Source: Tamarix chinensis (Eukaryota > Streptophyta > Magnoliopsida > Caryophyllales > Tamaricaceae). Taken from it: a stretch of 64,000 nt of DNA. The first letter of the stretch is position 1. Every line of letters begins with the position of its first letter. A program made the translations under genes and the position numbers. Below, one piece after another: positions 46,304 through 59,830 of the stretch. The stretch is from positions 96,550,132 to 96,614,131 of the forward strand of contig CM060174.1 in the NCBI GenBank assembly GCA_030549775.1, written 5' to 3'. The notes under the pieces are model-generated. The model was given only the letters and a program-made list of their open reading frames with translations, had not been told where the DNA came from and did not search any database.

Positions 46304-47219
46304 TTCGTAACAGAATGAGTAACTTTGAAAATACCCTATTTTATAATTAAAAATGATTGATGAATTTTAAACTAAGGATATGGATGGAGGATCACACAAA
46401 GTAATTCTTCAAAATAGCTTTAAAAGCCTCACATAGATAACTCTCAAATGATCTCTAATAAAGAAACATATAGTAGATTTTACTAGATAACTCTATACAA
46501 ACCCACACATGAAAGGTATAGAGGGCTCCTAAATTATCACTCACAAAGATAAGATAATTTAGAGAGAGATCTAGTTCACGTATCACAAAGGTCACTAGAG
46601 AGAGATCTAGTTTATGACTCACAAAGATAACGTAAAAACAAAACAAATAAACTCACCCTAGGTTTCAATGAGATAAAACTTGATTTAATAACTCAATTCA
46701 ACTATCCTCATATAATGAGTTTACATGGGATATTTATAGGATAATATTCACCTTCTCATGTAACATCCTCAATACTAAGATAAAGTGAATCTAAATAAGA
46801 TAAAAACTATTAATGAAATAATTATTCACAACACTATTCACTTGATTAGTAACCAACTTAATCCTATGATAATAATAATTAAATCCTAATAATATCTTAA
46901 AAAGATAAAATATAACTAAGATAAAAGATAAACCCTATCTAATTTCTTAATAATTAAGGAAATAAGTTAACTAACTAATATCCTAACATAATTATCAAAG
47001 TAAAGAAAAACCTAATTAATAAATATAAGAAAATAATGAAGTCCATAATGCTAAACACGACAATTTATCCATTCACGTGTAAAAATTTAGCCTGACACAT
47101 ATATGGTAAAACAATCATAACTTTGTGTAGAAAAAATAGATTTCAGATCCAAAAGATGCTTTGAACTCCTAATTTAATAAGATTTCCTATGATTTCATAT
47201 TTTAGGGTAAATAATATCT
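46304..47219 (-). repeat. LTR copy 3 of the tandem array, truncated
   Basis: Begins (plus) TTCGTAACAGAATGAG next to the best primer site and loses homology at about 47219, some 60 bases short of the LTR end. It has a short internal duplication of AGAGAGAGATCTAGTT (46558-46615) absent from the other copies. Confidence 0.7.
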
Positions 47220-47556
47220 ATATGTGTGTGTTAGTCAATATTTCATAAAGTTGTTTGTACTACGTTATAAACATACTAGTTCAGTTTTGATGAACTAGTG
47301 TGTAGTATGAACTTGGATGTATAAACCTAAAGAACTAATGGCATGCACCTATGAGTTGTTTTGGTGAACTTAATTACTATAAATAATGAATCTATGTGTT
47401 ATATGTCATGAATGTCTATGATTTATATCATAAACCTGCATGTTTTATGTTATCAAGCTAATCCTATAAATTTAGTAAAACCAATTAAGTGGTGAGCTAA
47501 TGTGTTTTATATGATGAACATGACTATTTTCCATGATGAACTTGATTTGTGAAATT

Positions 47557-48260
47557 TCCATTCTATCAAGTTTGGTTTGTATTATGAATGTAATAATATT
47601 AGAAAAAATATTATAATATTGGAATCATCATTAAAATGATCTTAATTTTACCTTGAAACAAGTTACTTGAATTTAAAAATATTTTCCCATCTTTAAAGTT
47701 GGATGTGAGGCCAATTTTAGCGAAATTTCAAAAACTCTTTAGGATTCTAATTTCTGTTCTATCCATTTCAATTTGTCATATGCGTGTAGTAGTATTAGGA
47801 AAATATATTATAATATTAAAATCATCATTGAATTAATCTAAATTTTATCGTGAAATAAGGTACTTAAATTTAAGACCTTTTTTTTTCCTATTGCTAAAGT
47901 TGGTTGCAGGACCAACTTCATCTAAATTCCAAAATAAAATTAGAATTCTAATTTTCATTCTATCAAGTATGATTTGTAGTATATGTGTACTAGTATTAGG
48001 AAAAAATATTATAATATGGAAAACATCATTAAATTGATATAAATTTTATTCTAAAATAAATTTATTGAATTTAGTAAAAAAAAAAGTTCTCATAACTAAA
48101 ATTTTTCATGAGGGTAACTTCAATAAACATTTAACAATTCTCTTGGATTTCTATTTCCATTCTATCATGTTTAGTTTATAGTACGTGTGTAATAGTATTA
48201 AATAAATTATTACATCATTTAAATCATTATTAAATGGAACTAAATTTTATCATAAAATAA
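47557..48260. repeat. About 200-base tandem repeat, four units
   Basis: TTCTATCAAGTTTGGTTTGT-like starts occur at about 47560, 47755, 47965 and 48154. Each is followed by AGTATTAGRAAAAATATTAT, ATCATTAAATTGAT and AAATTTTATCNTGAAATAA segments. Units are 189-210 bases. No resemblance to a gene. Confidence 0.75.
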
Positions 48261-51200
48261 TATCAAGAGCAACATATATTTTCAATTACATGAATGAACC
48301 CGAATGAAAATATATTCGATAAAAACAATTTATGTGATGAACATATAAATTTCATACGATTAACTTAAATGTTTATTGTGGTGAATCTAATTGACATTTT
48401 CAACTTATAAATTATAAATAACTCCATACATGAATAAACATAAATATTTTATGTAATAAACCTAAAATTTTTATGCTATAAACTAAAATATTTTATATGA
48501 TGAACCTAAATATAAACATACTCATCACATAATGAATATATGTATTTTATTTTTACATAAAATATATTTTGATATGGATATTTATTCATAGAGAAAAAAA
48601 ATAAGAAAATTTTAATATAATTTTTTATTTTTCTATTTGGTCAAATAAAATATAAATCATTTTAAAATTTTAAAATAAATGGGAACCATATGTAATAGAA
48701 AGGAAAAAAACAAAGAGAAAGATAAACTCCCATGTTTTTTTTCACAATTTAAATTATAGACCTAGAGTACCTTATAAAGTGATTCTAATCTAATGTGAAC
48801 ATGGTAAATAATAAAAAAATACTAAGCAACTCAAACTTTAAAACATGATTGTTTATTATATTCCTTTTTTGTCTCTTTAATATATGTGGTCCCTCCTTGT
48901 TCTAACATTTTAAAATTAATTATCTTTAATGTGGACTATTAAAAAATCTTAAACACTAACAAAATGTTTCTCATGTTTTTCTCATTATATGGACACCTAT
49001 ATTGATATATTTTTTATGCAAAAAAAAAAATCTTATACATTCACCATATTTAATGTCTATTCATCTACTATTTGACATAGGTTCAGTAAATATTTGATAT
49101 AGGTTTAGAAAATACTTAATATATGTTTAGAAAAATATGTGTGAGTATGTGCATGTATGTGAAGCATTGGTAGATAAGACTAATTCAATCTTCGATTGTA
49201 AAGTATTCCACAACAATTTTTGTCTCTGTATAGATTATCATTGTGCGGATGATAAGGTAATCTATTAAGTACAATCATTGTTTATTTAATTAATATATTA
49301 AACTACTGCAAGTGCTTGAGATTTATCCCATAATTAGATGGGATCAAGGCATGACCTTCGAGTTTTATTAGAGTTCATTGGTGACGTTCATTAAAAAGGT
49401 AATGGCTAGCAATTTTAGTAGCTAGTTTATTTTCAACACATATTTGATATTTTTTTAAGAACTATAATATATATATATACAAGTTAATTTTCAATAGATA
49501 ATTAGTTATATATTCACAAAATTAATCAATATTCATTACAACCACAAGATAAATGTTCAACAAGTGCACGCACATTATTATATGTAGTGACATAATGTAA
49601 CATAACTTTTCCTCATAAACTAAAAATATAATGCCAAATTTTGAATTAATATGAAGGCACTAAGCTATATAAAAATTCTAGGGAACATCTATTTCCTATA
49701 AGAAACATGGATTATTAACAACATAAAATTCTTTATGTTCAAGTCAATTGGGTTGGTTATAGTTTAACACATATTTCACATGTGTTTGGAAACTATTTTA
49801 TATGCGTTTAGTGGCCCAATATGTGTACTAGAGAAGTTTGATTTGGATTTGAAAGTGTGAGATTAGAACTCTCTTTGATTTTTGTAAGATATGAAAATGA
49901 TGCTTTTAGAAGAGTTGTGTTGGTTTCATCAATCTTTATTAAATTTTAACTACTCTTATTTGTAGTGCTAAAATTTTTAGAGAATTTGACATTAGCTATT
50001 GAGAGCCATTGGGTGTAAAAATCACTCCAATGTTTGAATTTTAACAGGTACAAAATCTTAGAAATGGTTAGACCATCTGATCCATTCCCCTAACTAGTTG
50101 ATAAGTTTATCTAACTAATTGATATGTTGAATATGAGGCTAAAAAAAATTTGTTTAGAAAGGAGACTAGTTCATTTATGTTTAAACAAGTTAATTGATTT
50201 TAAACACTAGTCAATTAGTTTGATGAACCAACCAATGTGTTGCAGCTGAGTCTAAACACATTTTTCTTAAAAGTGAACTAATAGATCACTAGAATAGTTT
50301 TCAACACTGTACACCATTACAAAAAAGACCATAACTTGAGTTATAGAGCTCAAAATTGAGTATTGTATTCCCCTTATAAAATAGTCATTTTAATATTTCC
50401 AAAGAGTCATTATTCAGTAAAAAATAATGTCTATATAATTTATAGTGAATTTTACAAGTCATCTCATATGGAAAAGGGGTTAATATAAAATCATATATAT
50501 AATCTTTCTATACATTTGTTAACTTGGAATTCCCAAATACTTGAAAATATTTGTGATGCTTGAAATTATTTTAAGATCTTTCAAAATATTTTTTAAATAG
50601 AATTAGAAGTATCAAATTATTGAAAATCCAAGTGCTTAATATGTAAATTATAAGTACATAAAATCTAAGAATATAATATACTCCTTGAAGTTTGAATCTT
50701 GGTTTCTTGAACACACTTACTTATCCCTTCATGGTTTGTTTGTATCACATATAAAAGTGAACTCCTTTAAGCTAGAGTCTTATTTTGTTATCTTTGTTAA
50801 TCCTTGGCTTGTGTTTGGGATATGATTTGCAAATTTGATCTCTTTAACACTCCTTGATTTAGTTTAATGTTGAATACTTCAATTTTTACTATGATACACA
50901 TACATACATAACATCATAAGTCAGATTAGTAATTAAGATGTTATAATAAAAACAAAAGATTGATGGACCTATGAGGTCAAAAATGATAATATTTAACTCT
51001 TATGTACTAATGAAAAATTTTCTGGTGCATGATGTTTCTCCTTAGTATCTTTTTTAGTTGCTTCTATATTAATTACTCCAACAACTAGTTTAGGATCTTG
51101 GGTTAATGTCACAAATACCTCCATCTTAACTGGTCTAGTTGCAAACTAGAGAGAGATCAAACAAATTAGGACCAATAGCCTAAATAAAAGGATTTTTAGG

Positions 51201-51500
51201 ATAAAATGTATCATTCTATATTAGAAATGATAAAGAAAAGTACCAATACTACTATGGAACTAATTTTAATAATAGGTTATTAATAATGATAACTTAAAAA
51301 AAGTTGTGTATTACAATTTTCAATCTATTGCCCGTTGCCTAATAAGTTTTCTTTTGATTTCTTTCTCTTCTTTATTTTTTTTTAATTTTTGAGAATTTTT
51401 TTCTCTAAAAGTTGTAACAATTTCTTTCTTGCTGCTTCTGCCATAGGAAATGTCAGCCATTCACATACTATACATTCCACATCTACACAAGGCATAAGTA
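48261..51500. other. AT-rich DNA without recognised genes
   Basis: Only short direct repeats are visible, such as ATGATGAACCTAAA-type strings around 48330-48540, and TTGATATAGGTTTAG-type repeats at 49075-49130. No open reading of convincing composition. Confidence 0.5.
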
Positions 51501-52125
51501 TGATGCACTTTGCTTCCATTCAATCTTTAGGTCCCCTCATGTCATGTCTTTTTTTGGGTTTATAACTAGAGTTTATGCCTCTTTAAGGTTTTGAAATAAT
51601 GGTTATGCTTCTTTGGAAAAATAATATATGCTTATGATGTACTACTAGTATACAACTTTGATATGGACCTATTATGCAAGATGCTAAAATCAAGGATACA
51701 TTAGCATTAACATTAGCATAGCAACTAGTAGTATAAAAGATGGGACTCACAAAAGTTAGAGTTACATCTTCCACCATTTATGTTTTCTTTCTTCCCCCTT
51801 GTTATTTGTCCTAGACATGGGATCTCAAATTGATTATAGTAGCCCCCCTTTTTTGTGAAGCAAGCCCAAGAAATATTCTTGTTCTCATGCTTATAGTGTG
51901 ACACTATAACTACTTTGGGAACTTAGGGGCCATTAATATAATAGCTATAGCTTTGCCAAATGTATATATATACATAGATAATATTGATTGCATTATTCTC
52001 TTTCGAGGCTTAGGACCCCTTCTATCATGCCTTTTTTGAGTTTGGAACTAGCAAATATGCCTTTTTAGGTTGTGGATTAGTGCTTATGCCTCTTTGGGAA
52101 AATAGTATGTTCACAAGAGCTAGTG
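51501..52125. repeat. Diverged direct duplication
   Basis: GGTCCCC..TCATGTCATGTC, TTTTTTGGGTTT, AACTAGAGTTTATGCC and CTCTTTGG at about 51530-51625 recur as GGACCCCTTCTATCATGCC, TTTTTTGAGTTTGGAACTAG and TATGCCTCTTTGGGAAAATA at about 52011-52105. Nothing coding. The interval 52126-53479 shows no feature I can defend. Confidence 0.5.
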
Positions 52126-53479
52126 GTAGCTTATACATGATTATCTATTTTCATTATCAAAAATCATGGAACTCTAAGTGCATCCTATTTTTCTTTCCTA
52201 CAATTATAATTTTTGGTTTTAAAAAAAATAAAATCTAATAAGATTATATTTTTATATTATAATATATTACACTTTAGAAACAATAGGGTGTTTTATTGCA
52301 TGTGTTGAAACAATGGGGGTGTTTATTGTATATGTTGAAACTGTTGCCGGTTAGGTAAAGTTTTAGTGATGTTGTAGACACATACATTATCGATTAGCTA
52401 CTATTTTACATATTGATATATTGCTTAGCTATTACTATCTACTTGAACTAGGATAAGTTAACATTCTAAGGTTCATATAGTTGTTTAAGATAAGATACAT
52501 TATATTTATGATTAGTCTGATTGAGGAATTTATATATTATTGAATTTAGAAGGCTTATAGATTAACCTTGATAATATATTGAGTCGTTGTTATCTTTTGT
52601 AGGTAATGAGATACCACACTTACCTATTACATACCCTCCATCACGTGTTTGGATGTCGCTATATATGAATATAAGGATTCATGTGATATAGTTATATAGC
52701 GAGCTAGATTGTTTGATGGAGAATCATTCGTACTTGCATCCATATATGTCTAGATCATATCACTTGTCGTTGACCCTAGCTTGTACAGATCTATGGATAG
52801 AGCCTACAACTAGTTATTTAGAGTTTTTTTTTATCACTAATGTCCTACACCTAATATTTTGTTTAGGATGTGGTGGTTTTGAGACATCATGATCAGATAG
52901 ATATAGAGTTGATGGTGATAGATGAATACTAGATGTTTCATCATAATTGACGTTTGAGTATCTAACTTGGAATTTTTGTTAGGGCCAATGAACTATCTAA
53001 TAATGAAGTGAGGGAGAAGATGACTCTTTGAGACGAGTGACCTTTGAGTATCATCTGTTGATGGTGATATAGATGACTATTTGTATGATGGTTCTTGTTA
53101 GTGTTTGGTTGTAGTATCCTTTTCATGTACATATGGTTGCTTTTTTCATAGAGTTTCTATTATTTTGTAGGCCTTGTTTTAACCATTGTTTAAGTATATC
53201 ATTTTTAGTTTAAATCCTTTTGTGTGTATAAGTGCTGATTTAATTGTCTTAAGACTTCACTATCAACTAAACAACTAGATACATTATACATATATAAATT
53301 TACTACTTTTGAGCATTTGAGTATTTGTAGTTCTTTTATAGAGATTTCTAAATTATAACATTTATTTTTTGGGATCCATATATAGATTTGAAAATTATGG
53401 CTAGGGAATATATGTATGTAGATTGTAGGTCTAAGGAATATGCATAAGAGGTAGTGATTTTATTTATTTATCATGTTTG

Positions 53480-55140
53480 AAATGGGACATGCTCAAGACC
53501 CTAGTAGTCTAGTTTTCCCTTATTTGGTATGTGCTTATATTCAATGTATTAGTGTTGATGAGATTGATGAAGTTATATATTTTAGATATGACATGGTTAA
53601 ATGAAGCCTGAATATAACAATGATGAATACATGAGGGAAAATACCAAACCATTTGAGAATTATGAGGGAGATTCTTTAGAGGAGATAATTTAGAAGGTTG
53701 AGGAAAGTGTTTCAAGTTACCCTAAAATGTTTGAATATATTTTGAGCGACTTGAAGAAACCTTTTTATGGTGGTTGTACGACTTTTCATAGATTATCTAC
53801 TATTCTAAGGTTGTTCAACATGAATGAATGTAATGGATGAAGTGATAAGAGCTTTATAAATCTATTGTCTATTTTGAAAGAAATTCTTCCTAATGATAGT
53901 GTTTTGTCTAATTGTACCTATGAAGTGAAGAAGATTCTTTCATCCATGGGAGTGAGTTATGAGAAGATACATGAATTCCCTAATGATTGTATATTATTAT
54001 CCAAAGAGTATACGACTTTGAATAGTTATCCTAGCCCTTGGTGCAAAACACCATGATACAAGAAGAATAAGGTGCCGGTTGAGATAGTGTGGTATTTTTT
54101 AATAATACAAAAATTTAGCTAGATATTTAATGATGTTCAAGATGCCTAGAACTTGAGATAACATGGTTATGGGAATATAGAGGATTAGATTCTTAGAAAT
54201 CCATCTTATTCTCAAGAATTAATGATGATTGACGGATTGTTTTTTGAATTTGGTGAAGAAGTAATAAACATGGGTCTTGTGCTTTTTGAAAATGAAATGA
54301 ATCCAAACAATCAAGGTACATACAACTCATGCATCAAAAAATTTGGGCATGTAGATGATTAAATGTTTCAAAAAGCACATCCATATGTGTTACATAATAA
54401 CAATGATGTCCAACCATATGTTGAAGACACCTGCATTTATTAAGGATTGAAAACTCGTCATAGAGTGAGAAGTGGATTATGGATAAACATAATACTTCCT
54501 CCATAGAATGGCTTTGAGATTACATCATTCCTTTCATTAGATAATCACAATTCCAAATTTTTGATACCTTACATTGGTTGTCCTAAAAGTCCCACTATGA
54601 AGTTTTATCATATACTAGCTATGCCATCAATGATTACACTTTATATATGCAAAAACAAGATGAGAGAGTACCATGCAAAACATTAGAGTGGCTTTAGTGT
54701 TTGAGGAAATGAACATCACTAGTGCGAAGGATGAGAATTCAACTTATGCATATATGAATTATTATGGCATGACTGAATAGTTATGGGAGTTATATTATAC
54801 TGTATTTAAAGTTTCTATTTTTACGTGTAGATGGGTTGAGAATAGTCATGGGTTATATATGAAGAAGGGTTCACTTAGTAGAACTTAATAGGGTAGGGCA
54901 TAAAAAAGACTCATTAATTTGAGTATCAAAATTTGCACAAGTTTTTTTTGCCATTGATATTGCTGACAAAAGATGTTATGTTTTACTATCTATGAAAAAA
55001 GGTCAATAATTGTGACGATGAAAATGATGCTCCTTGGGAGAGAGATTATGTTATGGATGCTCAAGCAAATCAACAATGCAACAGTGATGAAAATAATTGT
55101 AACAACATAAATTTTAATACTAAACCATTTCATTTATAGT
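53480..55140 (+). pseudogene. CACTA TNP2-type transposase remnant 2, catalytic core deleted
   Basis: The N-terminal TNP2 region reads, over frame changes, YGGCTTFHRLSTILRLFN at about 53768-53822 and GWSDKSFINLLSILKEILP at about 53837-53890. It continues SVLSNCTYEVKKILSSMG and IHEFPNDCILLSKEYTTLNS up to 54056, then KKNKVPVEIVWYF and VINMGLVLFENEMNPNNQ at about 54260-54320. The DDE-bearing segment expected next is absent. After TYNSCIK the reading passes to DD-MFQKAHPYVLHNN (about 54355-54400) and the C-terminal part (SAKDENSTYAYMNYYGMTE at about 54720-54780), ending at DAPWERDYV near 55050. The open stretch at 53865-54056 is a piece of this pseudogene. It abuts the gypsy LTR at 55146. Confidence 0.75.
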
Positions 55141-55730
55141 AGAAGTATAACACTAAAATAGCCAGGTGTTACCGATGTAATTGACACAAGTCTGGCTTAT
55201 CAATACATCCATGCATCGATCATAAGGTAAAAAAATTAGAATGTAATACATGATAAATAGAAAACAAGAGGAAATTCATAAACGTGAATACAAGTTGGAG
55301 ATTAACTTCGAGTATAATATCTAAAAAGACAAACTTAGGGATGCCATGTATTAAGAGTCCAAAAATGTATCAAGGTAAAATTATCATTCGAATAACATGA
55401 ATTTACACCCCAAACCCCTAATACATAAGGTCATTTCACCCCACATAAAGCATTGTATGCATCAAAGTCATCTAGCGAATCCTCATTGACCTACATATAG
55501 ACATCCAGGTCATCTGTTTATGGGAATGAGCACAACTCATGAAAATGATGGTTAATACACTACATAATAATTAAGGTGACAATAGAGTCGAGTAAAGGAT
55601 ACAAATAATTACATAAGTTCACAGTAGAGAGTAAGCATATATACATTATACATAAAATAATGGAAGGTAATTATTGATTCCAAATTACACTATTAGATAT
55701 GATATATTCAATTATTTTATTTACGTTCAG

Positions 55731-55990
55731 TTTAGGGACTCCACTATTCTTAATATGAGGGAACAAAATGAAGCACTTCTTAGGGAAGAACACACTTGAG
55801 CTACTATTATGGTCTAGTGTAATAGATCCAACATATACTAGATCAGCATACTTCGGACCACTATTCTTAAATCAATGGAATGGTTAGTAAAACCTCTCGG
55901 GGAAAAATACACCTAAGCCACTATTATCATTTGTTAAAATGGACCCATAAATTACCTCAACCTGACTCATGTGATATTTCATTTTAAATG
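55731..55990. repeat. CACTATT-type repeat modules in the split gypsy LTR
   Basis: Four diverged modules (CCACTATTCTTAA, CTACTATTATGGTC, CCACTATTCTTAAATC, CCACTATTATCATTTG), each followed by a TGGAACGG-like string and an AGGGA segment. They match the higher-order repeat at 36362-36973 in order and orientation and close with the same CATTTTAAATGATTAATGYC-type tail. Confidence 0.7.
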
Positions 55991-56184
55991 ATTAATGCCT
56001 TATTTATGACTCTTTTTATTGGTAAAAAACATAATTGAAGCAAATAAAACACAGCCACATAGATATGAAGGCCGTTTTCAATGATTTAGATCCATATACT
56101 TTCTAAGGAACCCTAATTTCATATTTTAGGTATAACTTCTTCCTTATTTCTCTTTTATCAACAAAATTTATCATATCCTCCCCA

Positions 56185-56238
<54 letters not shown>

Positions 56239-56257
56239 TTATTATTATTATTATTAT
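56185..56257. repeat. (ATT)n microsatellite
   Basis: About 24 ATT units with one interruption (TTTT at about 56237). Confidence 0.95.
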
Positions 56258-58739
56258 CAACATACCTAAAAATAAAAGCCTAGCTCTAACGTCTTACACA
56301 TGCAATAATGACCCTACCTCAAGAGTTACTATCCATAATACTTACAAAATCCTAATTTCACATGTCACAACTTTTCCCATAAAACACATTTGATTACAAA
56401 ATTCAATATAAAGCCCTAAAAAACTATTATTGAAAACATATCCAAAGAATGTGGTCTAACTCTAACATTTCCACATGTGACAATAACACTGCCATCTTAG
56501 GGTTACTATTGCTAAATTAAGTCATTTTCTCATTTTGTGGAACTTATATCATTCTTATTTATTCCAAATGTTTCACATGATAATATTATCATATTGGAAC
56601 CCATATAACACATTAAAATACCATAACTTTCCTATTAGACCCATAACGACCAAAATTTCCTTAAGGATAACCAAGTGTCCTTATTTCATAAAACTCAAGT
56701 TCATTATAATTATTTCCAAATCCTAAATTTATCACCATACATATTAAATATTTATTCCCCACTATATGTACTTATTCAAACCACAATACAATACCACATA
56801 TCATACTGATTATCTTAGAGTTTTCAATACATAAATTATTGTAACGATATTGCATGCTTCTGAACCTACTCACTTTTCATCATATAATATCATATTATCA
56901 CATCATAATAATGATCAACATGAAATTATCGACATAAAAAAAAATAGTAATACACAAAATCATATTATACATTTAGCACAAAACCCTAACTACAACTAGT
57001 ATTGAAATATCCCAAATTTTAGATAAACTTAATCTCTAGTGTTTGATGTTGTAACCTAATTCTAACCTCAGAAAATTAATATTTCCACCTTACCCTAACT
57101 CCCTAACCCTAAATCTTAGTCTAATCCCAATTGGTCAATAATTAAACTATCCTAATATCTTAACCTAATTTATTATAACCTAATTCTAATTCTAAAATCA
57201 AAGCTATTATTTTTCCTTTTTTCCTCTTTTACCTTTTCTTTTTCTTTCCTTTTTCTTTCTTCGGTCAAACCCCCTTTTTTTTATTTCCTCCTCCCCTCTT
57301 CCTACATGATACATGTTCCTTAGATAATGCTTTCCATGCCCCCATAACCTTCTAAGCTACTCCCTACCTCCATCATCTCCCACCTCCACCTCTTACGCAC
57401 CAAGATCTTTGTCAAATTTTCCCCTAACTTTCTCTCTCACTCCCCCTGTATATCTTATATATATATATATATAGAAATGAATATAATTAAATTCATCAAA
57501 GCTACCACCTCTTCCTCCCTTCATTTTTCTATTGAAACCAACCACAGCAAAAAATAACCTTTCTTCCTTCTTTCCCCCTCTTCACTATCTCCAAAATCGC
57601 CCCCACAACCACCTTTGGTAGCCTTCACCGAAGAAGCACCCCACCACTAATGAGCTTCACCAAACCTCCCCTACAACCACCAACAAAACCATGTGAAACT
57701 CACCCTCTATTTGGCACAAACCACTGCATCTCCCCCTCTTGTTACCATCATTGGCTATAACAAAACCAACTACAACCCACACCCACCATTCTACCAAAAC
57801 CACCATACCACACCCACCACCTTCAGTCGCAAGCAACACAAACCACACCCTTGCTGCAATAAAACCAACCAAAGTCCACCCCTCCACATTTAGTTAAAAC
57901 TACCAAGCACCAGCCCTTTTCTTTAGCACCAACCACCGAATCACACTTCCACCTTTTCAGCCACTCCCACAATGCCACCTTTCTTTCTTCGGCCTCCCTT
58001 TCCATTACATCACCCCCAGCAATGGCAAGTTGTACTATTGCTAGCCTTTTCTCTTCAGCAATCCTAACTGAACACCCCCACCTTTGAGACTTCCTTTGAG
58101 CCTTCGTTCGAGTTTTCCCCTTTCTTTCACTATCATTTACCTTATAGTTTACTTAACTATATTATTATGTGCTAATTTTTTTTTTCTAATTTTTTCTTAG
58201 GTGATTTACTAGAAGTTTCTGGAAGAAGTGGGGTAAGATGAACATGCATATAGAGTAGAGCCTTACTTTACAAGGATACTTGTTGTAGTCTAGTGCTTTT
58301 GCCCTAAGTGTAATGTATTCTAGTGTGTGATACCATGATATTTTTGGTGTGGTTAAATGTATGCTTTCTAATGCTATGATATGAGATTATGATATTATGT
58401 GATGGGAAAATAAGTACGTGGAGATTATGCGATGTCGTTACTGCATGTGGAAAATTCTCGGTGTGATATATGATTGTAATATGGGTCTAATAAGTAATGA
58501 TATATGGGAAATTAGTATATTAAGTTATATTGTGATAAATGGAGGATTTAGAAATAATTTCACCAAAACATATAAGATTTACATGAAATAAGGGCTTTTG
58601 TTATCTGTAAGGGTATTTTGGATAATATGGATTTAACATGGTAATCATGGCATTTTAAAATGTTATATTATTTAAAATATTCTAAGGGAATTACATGAAG
58701 TGTTTAGAGCATTCATGAATGGCCTAAGAATAATAAAGT

Positions 58740-59010
58740 GGGGAAATGGCTTGATTTGGGAATAATAACCCTAAAATAATGAGGTTGTTATCACATGTGT
58801 GAAACGGTAGAGCTAGACCACAAATTTTGGATATGTTGTTAATATTGGTATTTTAGGAATTTATGTTGAATCTAGTAATCATATGATCCCTATAGGAAAA
58901 TTTATGACATACTTGTGAAATTAGAGTTTTATAAGTCTCGAGAATAATAACTCATAATATAGGGTTATTATCGCATGTGTAAGACCTTAGAGTTAGGCCT
59001 TGAATTTTGG
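58740..59010. repeat. Two-unit tandem repeat of about 183 bases
   Basis: GAATAATAACCCTAAAATAA with the following GTTATCACATGTGTGA and TAGAGCTAGACC at about 58760 recur as GAATAATAACTCATAATATA, GTTATTATCGCATGTGTAAG and TAGAGTTAGGCC at about 58943. This is the counterpart of the 155-base array in the inner LTR at 35578-40060. Confidence 0.6.
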
Positions 59011-59012
59011 GT

Positions 59013-59034
59013 ATAATAATAATAATAGTAGTAT

Positions 59035-59069
<35 letters not shown>

Positions 59070-59092
59070 GTAGTAGTAGTAGTAGTATAGTA

Positions 59093-59174
<82 letters not shown>
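59013..59174. repeat. Compound (TAG/TAT)n-(TAA)n microsatellite
   Basis: TAG/TAT triplets (59022-59090) pass into about 28 uninterrupted TAA units (to 59174). Poly-Ser/poly-Ile open readings on both strands here are artefacts of the repeat. Confidence 0.95.
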
Positions 59175-59175
<1 letters not shown>

Positions 59176-59396
59176 TGAGGAAGAGGTACTAATTTTGGTG
59201 GATATAAGAGTAATGGAAAATAAGTTATGCCTAAAATGTGAAATTCGGGTTTCAGGGAATATAAGGATCTTAGTCCTAGAGAACAACCTCATGATATTTT
59301 TGATGTACTTTAAATACTTTAAGTGTGTTTTTAACTATCAAATAAATCATGAAGAAGACATTACTATTTCAAAGTGAAAGATCATGTGAGTCAAGC

Positions 59397-59830
59397 TGAT
59401 GTGTTTTACGGGTCTATTCCACTGAAAAATAATAGAGTTTCAGGAGTGTTTCGTCTTGAGAGGTACATCATTCCATTCCATCATATTAAGAATAGTGGAG
59501 CCCTAAACTCAACATGGATGATAATATGTTTGTGATAAGTAACCTAGTGGATAATATATTAATAATTTAAAGTGAAAAAGTACCTGAGTCAAGACTAAGG
59601 TGTTGGGTCCATTCTACCAGATGATAATGGTGGCTTATATGTGTTGTCCCTAAGAGGTGTTTCAAACCATTCCACCAGTTTAAGAATAGTCATTCAAGAG
59701 TACTTTTCCTTGAGAGTTATTGGGTCCATTCTACTAGATGACAATAATGACTTAGGTGTGTTGTTCCTAAGTGGTGTTTCAGACCGTTCTACTAATTTAA
59801 GAATAATGGGGCCCTTGAACTCAACATAAC
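59397..59830. repeat. CACTATT-type repeat modules, inverted orientation
   Basis: GGGTCTATTCCACTGAAAAA, AATAGTGGAGCCC, TTGAGAGGTAC and GGTCCATTCTACCAGATGAT strings are the reverse complements of the modules at 36362-36973. Two larger copies are visible (about 59397-59520 and 59560-59830). Confidence 0.7.

Larger units (their letters stand above)
44107..47219 (-). mobile_element. Tandem LTR-internal-LTR-internal-LTR array of a coding-free retroelement
   Basis: Three LTR copies (44107-45060, 45216-46159 and 46304-about 47219, the last truncated) are separated by two short internal segments (45061-45215 and 46160-46303). On the minus strand each internal segment begins with a tRNA-iMet-type primer site (TGGTATCAGAGC at 46286-46297; a two-mismatch version at 45198-45209). 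Each ends with a purine tract AACAAGGRGAGAATGA directly before the next LTR start TGCAGAA. With about 150 internal bases it cannot encode proteins: it is a TRIM-like or LARD-like element, though its LTRs (about 950 bases) are longer than in classic TRIMs. Sharing of LTRs between units suggests unequal recombination. Confidence 0.8.

Noticed and set aside
52600..53050. Possible plant mobile domain or MULE-type fragment
   Set aside because: A few strings looked suggestive (for example YHTYLLHTLHHVFGCR), but no run of conserved motifs could be aligned, so no call is made.
57657..58005. Open readings of 60-76 codons on both strands
   Set aside because: C-rich LTR segment; simple composition, no motif.
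59000..59377. Poly-Ser/poly-Ile reading of 125 codons and its antisense partner
   Set aside because: Translation of the (TAG/TAA)n microsatellite.
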